Positions 1-8,426 of a stretch of DNA of 12,717 nt are shown here, piece by piece. The stretch comes from Scleroderma bovista (taxonomy: Eukaryota; Basidiomycota; Agaricomycetes; Boletales; Sclerodermataceae). Below the pieces are notes generated by a model that had not been told where the DNA came from, ran no database searches, and saw only the letters and a program-made list of their open reading frames with translations. The stretch covers positions 1 through 12,717 of the forward strand of contig JAYMGJ010000745.1 of NCBI GenBank assembly GCA_037178675.1. Direction: 5' to 3'. Every line of letters begins with the position of its first letter. Positions within the stretch are counted from its first letter, which is position 1. A program made the position numbers and the translations under genes.

Positions 1-579
1 GTGTTCACGGGGAGTTATCTCACTCGTTTTACAGACAACACCAATGCCCAGACTGTCCGCCACTCCTTCAGGCCAACCAAAGGGAAAGGTGGACAAATAG
101 TAGTTCAAATGGAAAATATTGAGCATGCCCAGCTGGAACGGACTGCTTCTTCCAGACCATCTCATGCTTCCCAACTAGAACAGGCTACTGCCAACGAACT
201 GTTGAATCCCATGGCTCCAACAAAGCTGAAGCTGAAGCCTCGTGTCAAGACGTCCTCTACTCATGTGCCTGATGTGGATAGTCGCTCAGAATTTGACTTG
301 GTATGCATATTTTGGCTACAAGACTGTGTACTGACACAGAGCTAGTCTGCTCGCAGCTTGAAAATGCATGCAGTATACGACAAAGTAGCTCCACCTTCAT
401 ATCAATCTGCGGTTCAAGGTTCCCGGTATGGCTTTCATTTCCCAGATTTGGAAGCGCAAGAGGGACGAGACGATACAATCCACATCGCTCACCACGCACC
501 ACCACCATCCCATACTCCTGTCGCCCCTCCGTCTTGCAAAGCGTCTGCTACTTCGCTACCTTCTGGGAATCCTATTACT

Positions 580-876
580 CGTGGTTCTGTTGTGCCCACT
601 TCACGTGGTACATCTGTCGTACCCTTCTCTCGTAGTGGATCTATTGCACCTACTTCTCGTAGTGCGTCTGTCGCGCCTATCTCTCAGCGAGGGTCTGTCG
701 CACCTACCTCTCAGCGAGGGTCTGTCGCGCCTACCTCTCAGTGAGGGTCTGTCGCACCTACCTCTCAGCGAGGGTCTGTTGCCCCTACATCTCAGCGAGG
801 GTCTGTTGCCCCTACATCTCAGCGAGGGTCTGTTGCTCCTGCCTCTCAGCGAGGGTCTGTTGCTCCTATCTCTCGT
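580..876 (+). repeat. 27-bp Ser/Pro-rich coding tandem repeat
   Basis: About eleven units start at an Arg codon: 580, 604, 631, 658, 688, 715, 742, 769, 796, 823 and 850. The last seven are exact 27-bp steps encoding R-G-S-V-A-P-T-S-Q; the first four are more diverged and 24-30 bp long. The unit at 742 has TGA where its six sister units have CGA. Such a repeat is probably disordered. It lies in the exon 346-1248 of the DUF6532-type gene. Confidence 0.93.
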
Positions 877-2277
877 GCTAGCTCTGGTATCCCAACACCT
901 CATCCAAATTCTCTGGGGGGATCCGTTCCTCCGAGCTCTTGTGGTGGGTCTGTTTCAGCCATTCGCAGTGTATCCTCCAGCATGGCCTCTGGTTTACAAA
1001 ATGGGTCATTAATGCGTGCCAACACACTGTCACAAAGGGTTCTACTCTCGATGATGGATACCACCCAGCAGCCAGGCACTCCGTTCGATTCGCACCGTTC
1101 TTTATCTCCATCTCGAGATACACATAACCATGAATATATTTCTGATGAATTTGAAAGCCAGATACCAGATGGCTATTACCGCAGATGTGCGCCAGTTGAC
1201 AGGTTTTATTTTGAAGACACCCAGTCTGTACGACCTGGTGGCGAAGGTGTAAGTCTTTATATCTCTCCACTTGCATTCTTCCTATTTTTAATTACTCAGG
1301 GCCATGATATCGATGAGGTGTCTCCTGATGAAGATGATAGAGCAGCCGAAAGCTTTATCCGGGACAGTTGGCCCATGGGTGAGTTTGATCAACTGTTACA
1401 GCATTTCTACTCACCTTGCCCTGTAGAATGTCAAGGCCATGACGCTCCTTCAATTCCAATTGGTAAGTCGTGACCTCCAAGTAGAATGTAGCTAACTTTT
1501 TTTTTTTCAGGTCCAGTGCTACTCGCCGAGGATGCATATTCACAAGTCGACGTAGTGGAAGAGCATCACCGCCATAACCGCTTCCCTCGTGCCCCAGATC
1601 CGCAACAGTTACGTGCTGTTCATCAGAGATCTTCAGCTACATTGAAACGAGATGCATCACACGATGATCAATCCACTCCATTTTCTGACCAAGCTCTCAG
1701 CCCAGATGGCGCCAAACAAGTATTAACCCCCCCTGGCGAATTAACTGGTTCTGCAACAAAACTGCGATCATACCCTTTCAAATTTCGTGAAGTTATTGAG
1801 CGTGCCAAACAACTCACATTATGTGGTGCTCCTATGGAACCCTTCCCTAACCAAGCGTCATTCGTAGATGAGAAGAGTGGTTTATATATGGTTGAAGCAA
1901 TTTCTGAACGGGAGGAGAAGAGCGTGTTCATTCCATCTGGTAAGTTGCATGTCACTTCATCAATCTAACTGCTCCCTGATAGTGAACAGGATATTGGCCA
2001 CAGTATCACACAGATCTAGGCATCCTGGTCAGTTTTTTTTGTTTCCCTTAATGATTAATAACATGGTTGGCAGCTCTGGGAGGCGCTCATGACGTGGTGA
2101 TCAACTATCAAAGCTAAGGCTCGCGAATACGTTGTCCGGCATTATCCTTTAGGCGGGAATCGAACGGCCGAGGACAATTTAGCAAATGCGCAAGAACTCA
2201 TCTGTGGTGCATCGTTCATTAGAGATGGGGTTGAACAAGATGTTTGTCCTCTAACGTTTGCATCATTACAAACTAAA

Positions 2278-2291
2278 GTGTGTGTTTACAG
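2278..2291 (+). other. Collapsed intron remnant (14 nt)
   Basis: Reading frame 1 is open and family-like up to TFASLQTK (2277), and frame 3 is family-like from GTTRNMASPAL (2292). Between them are 14 bases that begin GTGTGTG and end TTTACAG, like the two ends of an intron. All other introns here are 45-51 nt, so this is too short to splice. It is probably an intron that lost its middle, leaving a frameshift. Confidence 0.55.
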
Positions 2292-2777
2292 GGCACAACG
2301 AGGAACATGGCATCCCCGGCACTCACTGGCCTTGTGATTGAGTGCTTTTACACTGGACCTTCGGCCCTGGGCAAGCTTTTTCCCGAGGTGTTCGGATGGG
2401 AGGCTCCAAAGTCTGCTGTTTGCCTTGCAGCGACAGCGGTAAGTATCTTCTTTCTTGCTCAGTAAATGCTCACTTAATTTTTACAGCTATGAGCCGCTAT
2501 CGACGAGTACACAGTTACAGGTATTCGCCAAGATCGTCAATTCGAAAATACAACATACTCGAAAGTTTTCACGCATCTGATAAATATGCAAACAAAAATT
2601 GACACTAATCCCAAGTATGCCGCGAGGACTCAGGCGCTCAGGATTCACTGGGCAACTACCGGAAGGTGAGTTTATATTGCTCAGTTGTATTACTGCTAAC
2701 TTATATGTAGTGCATCATTTGACAGTGCCAATACAATGATCGCGGATGAGGACGATTTTGACGTAGTTCTCAATTAG

Positions 2778-3340
2778 GGCGCATCTTATCTTTTATTGTG
2801 CATTTGTTTGTCTCGTTTGCTAGTTGTTTGTGTGAAATGTTAGCAATGTTTTGCATACCTGTGCATATTTGTTGCTACTGTCAATGACTATGCAGCATTC
2901 TGTCCTCGAGATCCACAGACTTGTCAAGCATAGGCTGATTACCCACAGGAGTGATTGGCCTGTACAAGACTATGAAATTCTGTAATGGTAGGTACCTTTC
3001 TGTGGAGTCTGTGACACTGTACAACCCTGTGTAAGCTCTGTACAGGGAGGGGATGGTTTGCTGATGTAGCGGAGAAACGTTCCAGAGAAAATGCGGACTC
3101 CATAGTGAGTGATGAAGTGGGTGTCTGGATTGCGGGTGGAATATCTCCGTGGGAAATGAACAGATTTACATCGGAACTTGACAGGCAGATAGACCACGGT
3201 CTAGGCTCCATGATGGTATAGTCACATGATTGATAGCTTCAAAAATGGCGGAGCTATTCAAAATATCGGAATGCTGGCACTGGGTGCCTAAATTTGACAT
3301 TTGGGCGCTAAAAATGATTCTTCCTTTTCTCCTTCGTTTC
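2778..3340. other. Intergenic, no gene seen
   Basis: This stretch holds the 3' flank of the DUF6532-type gene. I see no credible coding sequence. Three short landmarks recur in the same order at 5073-5237: TGTACAAG (2961), TAGGTACCTT (2989) and a CAGGGAGGGGATGGTTTGCT-type block (3043-3062). They could be two diverged copies of one small element. Confidence 0.5.
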
Positions 3341-3344
3341 TCTA

Positions 3345-3600
3345 TTGTTTCTTCTGCTTCTTTGGTTGTTCTGGTATGGGAGTTGGACTGCAGTAGGTTG
3401 CATTCCTCTCTCATACTGAAATGATCATCAATCCTTGGATTCTTCTGCTTCTTGGCAGTTCTCATATGATAGATGACTGTCCACGTTGGCATTCATCTCT
3501 CGCATCAGGATAGTCATTCTCGTGCGATAGATGGCTACAACGAGCTTGTATTCATTCTTCGCATAAGGATAGTCTTGACTTTGCGTGATATGGATAGTGA
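3345..3600. repeat. Degenerate tandem repeats, about 58-91 bp steps
   Basis: The block GTTCTsrTATGrkAG...GCATTCmTCTCTCrCATC occurs at 3368 and again at 3458, each preceded by TTCTTCTGCTTCTT. A further copy beginning TTCTCGTGCGATAG starts near 3517, and a partial one near 3579 (TTTGCGTGATATGG). The copies are strongly diverged and I see no conserved open frame. No gene is supported in 3601-3774 either. Confidence 0.65.
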
Positions 3601-3774
3601 GGGCTGTCTGTATCCCTCAAGTCGGGACAATCTTTCAACAGATCTTGGGTGTGCATTCTTGGCATTAGTTTCATCGGCTAACTTTCTCCATGTCCACAGT
3701 ACCAAACACGTTTGGTGCGTGACACCACGCGTACACCACACAGCCCAGCCACCAATGCTGACCAAACAACGGTG

Positions 3775-4317
3775 AGGACAGCCGCATTCAACAGCATCAA
3801 CCACCACCACCGTGTGTTGATCACCACTGCCACCACCATTTGTTGACAGCCACCACCACCCCATCACCTGTGAGGACGACAACAATGACAGCACCAGCAT
3901 GCACGCTGTGGTGCAATCACCACCACCATCACCCACATAGACAGCGATGATGACGACGATGGTGACAACCCCCAGCACCAGCACATGCATGCTATGGCGT
4001 GATGACGGCCATGGCCCCAGTGCCAGCATGCACTCACACACATTGTGATGCGACCACCACCACCAGCGTGATGATGACAACGACAACAATGACAGCACAC
4101 ATGCATGCTGTGACGCAGCCACCACCACTGGTGTGACAACAACAATGACCTTGTGGCCAGCACACGCACACTGTGATGTGACCATGACCACGACCACCAG
4201 CATTGATGACCCCAGTGCCAGCACACACACTACAGCGTGACCACCACCACCACCTGCATTGACAACTGCAACACCACAACCACCACCCCCAGCATTGTCG
4301 TTGACAACAACAACAAC
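3775..4317. repeat. CAC/ACA-rich low-complexity degenerate minisatellite
   Basis: The plus strand is dominated by CACCAC and ACAACAATGAC runs. A recurrent block resembling CAGCACnCATGCATGCTGTGACG appears near 3890, 3973, 4020, 4093, 4156 and 4211, so an old minisatellite with roughly 45-80 bp steps is likely. Minus-strand frames through it encode only Val/Gly/Cys/His/Trp-rich runs and are not credible genes. It abuts the broken end of the transposase at about 4318. Confidence 0.8.
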
Positions 4318-4878
4318 AGCAGTAAGTCGCCTTCCTCTCACAAACACACCCTTCATGCTCGCCTTTTGAGACTTCTTTGACCTGCCATTGTGTCAAAATG
4401 AGGTCCGCTCATTCTTTGATGTTTCGTCAATCCACACCATCTCATCTGGAGCATACCATGCTACCCTCCGCATGAAATCCACATGAACATCCTCATCACG
4501 CTCTTGTGCAATCTTGCGGAGCTTCTTCAGGGACATCCCAGCACATTCGAGCTCCCTATGGATGGTTGAAAAGTGAACTGAGACGAAGCAGTTGTGTTCC
4601 ATAAGCTCTTGTAGCTCATCAAGGAACCAATTGGGCCAATGATGAATGAGCTGAAGTAGATAATTGATGTCTTCATGATTGAGGATCCTAGGACGGCTGA
4701 GAGAGAGGCTGCGAGGCTTGGAAACCTCACCAGTTTCATTGAATAGCTTCAATGTCCAAAAGAAGGTACATCAGGAGAATCCAATGCACTCTAGGATCTG
4801 TCGGAGAGGTAGAAGTCGACGCTCATACAGTCGGATGGCTGCAATCTTCACATCAGGGGAGATTCTGCGGTTGCCCAT
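4318..4878 (-). pseudogene. DDE transposase (Tc1/mariner-like), N-terminal half, with nonsense codons
   Basis: On the minus strand an ATG at 4878 opens MGNRRISPDVKIAAIRLYER, followed by a helix-turn-helix-type region, then a second DNA-binding region (SRPRILNHEDINYLLQLI and STIHRELECAG). WIDETSKNE follows, with Asp at residue 151 as the probable first catalytic residue, and then KGVFVRGRRLTA. This is the usual order in Tc1/mariner-like (DDE_3) transposases, which cut and paste DNA. Codon 36 (4771-4773) and codon 162 (4393-4395) are TGA. Homology stops after residue 187, where a CAC/ACA-rich tract begins, so the remaining catalytic residues are missing. The family normally exceeds 300 residues. 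I found no clear terminal inverted repeats. The element is dead. Confidence 0.85.
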
Positions 4879-5270
4879 GGTGTGACAACAACTTGAAGCG
4901 CAGCCTCACAAAATTTGGCTCATGTCCACAACTCATTGTATTTGTTTGGTGAAGTCATGAGTGCCATTACTAATGCAAATGGCTGTAATATAAATTAATT
5001 AATCTGAACACTGAGTGAATTAAGATGGACAAAAACTAAGTACAGGCAATAAGGATATTGGTACTGTTGGCTTGTACAAGGCCTTCTGGGACAGTCTGAG
5101 ACAGCTGGAACAGCCTGGGACAAGTACTGGAACAGTCTGTCCAGTTCTAGCCAGTTAGGTACCTTGTTGGGAGAGCTGGGGTTCTGGGAGAGCTGTCCAG
5201 TACTGTCCAGTACTGTCCAGGGGAGGGTTGGTTTGCTAACAAAATGTAGATGTGTTGTAACTTTGCTGAT
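4879..5270. other. Intergenic, no gene seen
   Basis: AT-rich to about 5040 (a TAATATAAATTAATTAAT run near 4987). A region with short repeats follows, including three direct copies of TGTCCAG at 10-bp steps (5194, 5204, 5214). Landmarks at 5073, 5156 and 5218 match those at 2961-3062. No coding sequence is supported. Confidence 0.5.
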
Positions 5271-5593
5271 GTGTCTCCATCTCTGTCTCTGTCTCCTCTT
5301 GACCGGAACCTACGCAAGGGATCAACACTCGTTATCCTTAGTCGTTGAATCCAAACAGTCACCAACTCCAGCTGGACTAATATCTTGTCCAGCTGTCAAG
5401 TCCGGGTCTACTCCGGTAGGGGGTCCGGTCAAGTCCGGATGGAAACGGACAAAGGAAGAGAGCAGAGGGCTGGACAAGGAATTAGTCCGGCCGGAGTTGG
5501 TGACCATTCGGATTCAACGACTAAGGATAACGAGCATTGATCCCTTGCGTAGGTTCCGGTCAAGAGGGGTCGGAGACAGAGGTGGAGACAGAC
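5271..5593. repeat. Inverted repeat, arms about 123 bp, loop 76 nt
   Basis: The left arm 5271-5393 (GTCTCC...TTGACCGGAACCTACGC...TTGTCCAGC) is the imperfect reverse complement of the right arm 5470-5593. The loop is 5394-5469. The right arm and loop also belong to LTR-like copy A. The second copy at 11803 has loop and right arm only, so the left arm is probably a separate, inverted fragment of the same element. Confidence 0.85.
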
Positions 5594-5655
5594 AAGAACT
5601 GGAGTAGAGACTATGGTTGATTTCAGACTGAGGTATACAAGGTAAACTAGAGGGT

Positions 5656-5705
5656 ACTTATACTAAGTAGAAACTAGGGTTGAGTACATACGGTGACAAG
5701 TAAAC
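5656..5705 (-). promoter_or_regulatory. TATA-like promoter module, copy A
   Basis: On the minus strand GTTTACTTGTCACCGTATGT (5705 downward) is followed by TAGTATAAGTA (5666-5656). The same core plus TATA-like box recurs in both palindrome arms and in copy B. The match to a promoter rests on that recurrence and the TATA-like box; transcription is not shown. Confidence 0.35.
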
Positions 5706-5745
5706 AACCTAATAGTGGACAAGGGATGACTGGAGTTAGGACTAG

Positions 5746-5871
5746 GTCAGGTCCGGTGAAAATAAAGTCAGGTCTGGTGAAAATAAAGTCAGGTCCGGTG
5801 AAAATAAAGTCAGGTCCGGTGAAAATAAAGTCAGGTCCGGTGAAAATAAAGTCAGGTCCGGTAAAAATGCT
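5746..5871 (+). repeat. 21-bp tandem repeat, about 6 units
   Basis: The unit is GTCAGGTCCGGTGAAAATAA plus A. Five full units start at 5746, 5767, 5788, 5809 and 5830, with a sixth partial one at 5851. The unit at 5767 has CTGG in place of CCGG. Copy B has three such units (12158-12219). The unit is a multiple of three, so it reads as an open frame (SGPVKIK), but no gene context supports coding. Confidence 0.95.
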
Positions 5872-6415
5872 ACAAGGTCTAGGATATATCAAGTTCACGG
5901 GGAACTCATGTCAAGGCAGGGTAGACGGGTGTCAAGACCGGTTCTCCTCAACGATCTTACTAAGAGGTCCAGAGGTGCAGGGAACTAATGAGGAGGTAAG
6001 TCCAGACACTAGTAGGCGCTAGTTAGTGCGGAGAGTCAAGTCCAGGTCAAATGAACGAAGTCTGGGCACTAGAGGAGCACAGGGAGTAAGTCCAGGTTTT
6101 TGCAGAGTAAGTCCGGACCGCGGGAAAGTGGTCTGGAGTTGAGTGCAGCTTGTCCGGAGCAAAGGACATCCCAGAGGTGGGATAAGTCCTGAGAGGTCTA
6201 GTGTCGAGTCTGGGACAGAGGTGGCTTTTGCCCTCGTGCAAGTAGGAGACTTGCTAGGATCGGACATAGGACCAAGGGGACAAGATAGGACGGAGGCCGG
6301 AGTTGGCCGGAGTTCAGGAGAACAAGATGGGATTAGGAGAGCATGATGGATAGTACAGAGTGGGGAGTATCTTAGTCGAGATTTGATCTAAGGACTAATA
6401 GGCCGGAGTACGGTA

Positions 6416-6464
6416 GTTTATATAGTAATGAAACTAAGGTGAGTATATACAGTGACAAGTAAAC
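6416..6464 (-). promoter_or_regulatory. TATA-like promoter module, left palindrome arm
   Basis: On the minus strand TTACTTGTCACTGTATATAC is followed by CTATATAAAC (6425-6416). It is a diverged copy of the module at 5656-5705 and 12065-12116, and is flanked like them by GACAAGGGAT and A-rich repeats. If active it would point leftward, out of the palindrome. Confidence 0.4.
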
Positions 6465-6690
6465 ACCTTAATGTCGAGACAAGGGATGGAGCAGAAGCAG
6501 ACAGGAAAATAAACCAGGTACAAGAAAATAAAGCAGGGACAGGAAAATAAACCGGAGCGGAAGCAGACATGGGGAACTAGAGTTACAGGGACGACAGAGG
6601 AAAAGCAGGGACAAGGGAACTAGGTTGGAAGAGGACAGGTAAGGGTCAGAGGTGGACTTAACTAATGTTAAGTCCAGAGCGATGTCCAGG

Positions 6691-6790
6691 ACCGGAGGAA
6701 GTGGGACCGGAGGAAGTGCAGGACCGGAGGAAGTGCAAGAGCGGAGGGAGTGCACAAGCGGAGGGAGTGCACAGGTGGAGGAAGGGCGGA
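6691..6790 (+). repeat. 17-bp tandem repeat in left arm
   Basis: Units of the form ACCGGAGGAAGTGCAgg start at 6691, 6706, 6723, 6740, 6757 and 6774 (steps 15, 17, 17, 17, 17). The right arm holds only about three units (7618-7668), so the array gained or lost units after the arms formed. Confidence 0.85.
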
Positions 6791-7884
6791 GTAGCCGGAG
6801 GAAGGTCTGGAGTTGGACATGGAAATGTCCTAAGCCTTTGGTGGACCTGACAGAGGAAGTGGAGCAGGAGCAGGAGCAGAACTGAGCCAGAGTTGGATGT
6901 ACCAGCCGGAGTTGGGCTATGTCGCAGACAAGGCTAAGGGAGTAGCCGGACTGAAACCAGAGTAGCGACTAGTGGTAGGTACAGGTCCAACATGGAGGAG
7001 TTAGACCGTGGATCTGTCTGTAGGAAGACAGGGGTTAGTCCTGAGGCGGAGATGGACGTAGTGACCGGAGTTGAGCTGGAGTGCAGCTATGGGGCTGGAG
7101 ATGGCCGGACTAGATCCAGAGTTGCATCTATGCCTAAGGAGAGGTCAGGTGGGCCATGGTTAGACCGGAGTTGCGACTGGAAAAGTATGGATATGACAGA
7201 CTTGCAGAGATGTCAGAGAGTGTCATATCCATACTTTTCCCAGTCGCAACTCCGGTCTAACCCTGGCCCGCCTGACCTCTCCTTAGGCATAGACACAACT
7301 CCAGATCTAGTCCGGCTATCTCCAGCCCCATAGCTGCACTCCAGCTCAACTCCGGTCACTATGTCCATCTCCACCTCAGGACTAACCCCTGTCTTCCTCT
7401 AGACAGATCCACGGTCTAACTCCTCCATGTTGGACCTGTACCTACCATTAGTCGCTACTGCGGTTTCAGTCTGGCCACTCCCTTTGTCTGGTCTGCGACC
7501 TAGCCCAACTCTGGCTCAGGTCTGCTCCTGTTCCGCTCCACTCCCTCTGATAGGTCCACCAATGGCCTTGGACATTTCCATGTCCAACTCCGGACCTTCC
7601 TCTGGCTACTCTGCCCTTCCTCCACCTGTGCACTCCCTCTGCTCGTGCACTTCCTCCGGTCCTGGACATCGCTCTGGACTTCACATTAGTTAAGTCCACC
7701 TCTGACCCTTACCTGTCCTCTTCCAACCTAGTTCCCTTGTCCCTGCTTTTCCTCCATCGTCCCTGTAACTCTAGTTCCCCGTGTCTGCTTCCGCTCTGGT
7801 TTATTTTCCTGTCCCTGGTTTGTTTTCCTGTACCTGCTTTATTTTCCTGTCCATTTCTGCTCTGTCCCTTGTCCCAACTAAGGT

Positions 7885-7934
7885 GTTTACTTGTCACCGT
7901 ATATACTCACCTCTAGTCTCTTTACTATATAAAC
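7885..7934 (+). promoter_or_regulatory. TATA-like promoter module, right palindrome arm
   Basis: GTTTACTTGTCACCGTATAT (7885) is followed by CTATATAAAC (7925-7934). It mirrors 6416-6464 and would point rightward. CTATATAAA is the best TATA-box match in the window. Use as a promoter is inferred. Confidence 0.45.
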
Positions 7935-8426
7935 TACCGTACTCCGGCCTAGTAGATCCTTAGATCAAATCTCGACTAAGATATTCCCCACTCTGTACTA
8001 CCCATTATGCTCTCCTAATCCATCTGTTCATCTGAACTTCTGAACTCCAGCCAACTCCGGCCTCCGTCCTATCTCGTCCCCTTGGTCCTATGTCTGATCC
8101 TAGCAAGTCTCCTACTTGCACGAGGGCAAAAGCCACCTCTGTCCCAGACTCAACGCTAGACCTCTCAGGACTTATCCCACCTCTGGGATGTCCTTCACTC
8201 CAGACAAGCTGTGCTCAACTCCGGACCACTTTCCCATGGTCCGGACTTACTCCACAAAAACCCGGACTTACTCCCTGTGCTTCTCTAGTGCCCGGACTTT
8301 GTTCATTTGACCCGGACTTGGCTCTCCACACTAACTAGCACCTACTAGTGTCTGGACTTACCTCCTCATTAGTTCCCTGCACCTCTGGACCTCCTAGTAA
8401 GATTGTCGAGGAGAACCGGTCTTGAC

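Larger units (their letters stand above)
1..2777 (+). pseudogene. DUF6532-family protein, multi-exon, 5' partial, probably broken
   Basis: Exons by splice sites and frame: <1-300, 346-1248, 1300-1462, 1511-1939, 1990-2027, 2074-2277, 2292-2438, 2487-2665, 2711-2777 (TAG). Seven introns are 45-51 nt. The N-terminal part has a basic TKGKGGQ segment, a Ser/Pro-rich stretch with R-G-S-V-A-P-T-S-Q repeats, then an acidic linker. The conserved part starts near KLRSYPFKFREVIERAKQ (about 1768) and runs through IECFYTGPSALGKLFPE and AAIDEYTVTGIRQDRQFE to an acidic tail ending DDFDVVLN. These segments match what I know of DUF6532 proteins of mushroom-forming fungi, which have no assigned function and are often multicopy. 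Bases 1-34 end TTTTACAG and may be an intron end, so the true start lies outside. In-frame TGA codons at 742-744, 2098-2100 and 2490-2492 and a frame change at 2278-2291 argue for a pseudogene. The family call is by eye. Confidence 0.72.
5394..5931 (-). mobile_element. LTR-like direct repeat, copy A
   Basis: Matches 11803-12278 almost end to end: TGTCAAGTCCGGGTCTACTC at the start, ATCCCTTGCGTAGGTTCCGG in the middle, then GACTATGGTTGATTTCAGAC, a GTGACAAGTAAAC block, an A-rich 21-bp tandem repeat, and GAACTCA near the end. The copies differ in length by about 62 bases, close to three 21-bp units. Minus orientation is suggested by a TATA-like TAGTATAAGTA on that strand (5656-5666). An LTR would explain the size, the pairing and the promoter-like core. 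I saw no target-site duplication, primer-binding site or retroelement protein, so 'LTR' is inference while the repeat pair is directly visible. Confidence 0.6.
5930..8426. repeat. Giant imperfect palindrome
   Basis: The left arm 5930-7198 (TGTCAAGACCGGTTCTCC...) and right arm 7221-8426 (...GGAGAACCGGTCTTGACA) are reverse complements around a 22-nt loop (7199-7220). The innermost 37-38 bases match with a single one-base indel. Across samples I aligned by eye the arms agree at roughly 85-90%. The left arm is about 63 bases longer, partly through three extra 17-bp units (6691-6790) and a duplicated block of about 20 bp near 6893-6916. Outside the palindrome CCGGAGTT lies on the plus strand, while in the right arm it appears as AACTCCGG, so the right arm is the inverted copy. 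No protein gene is credible inside. Confidence 0.95.

Noticed and set aside
1..13. GTTCACGGGGA at the window start also found at 5893
   Set aside because: Only 11 matching bases with no extension on either side; chance is sufficient.
301..356. Intron 301-356 using the CGCAG acceptor
   Set aside because: It is 56 nt and shifts the frame away from the long open Ser/Pro-rich frame. The TAG acceptor at 344-345 keeps the frame, so 301-345 was preferred.
601..903. Minus-strand Arg-rich repeat protein
   Set aside because: Antisense shadow of the 27-bp Ser/Pro coding repeat in the DUF6532-type gene.
3701..3718. Near-palindrome ACCAAACACGTTTGGT as a transposon end
   Set aside because: No matching partner was found on the other side of the transposase beyond a short GTTTGGTG near 4945, which is in the same orientation and therefore not an inverted repeat end.
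3535..4396. Long minus-strand open frames full of Val, Gly, Cys, His and Trp
   Set aside because: They are translations of the CAC/ACA low-complexity tract. Only the first residues (KGVFVRGRRLTA) belong to a protein, the broken transposase.
5693..6022. Plus-strand frame with repeated SGPVKIK
   Set aside because: It is open only because the 21-bp repeat is a multiple of three. The equivalent region of copy B is not open in the same way and no domain is visible.
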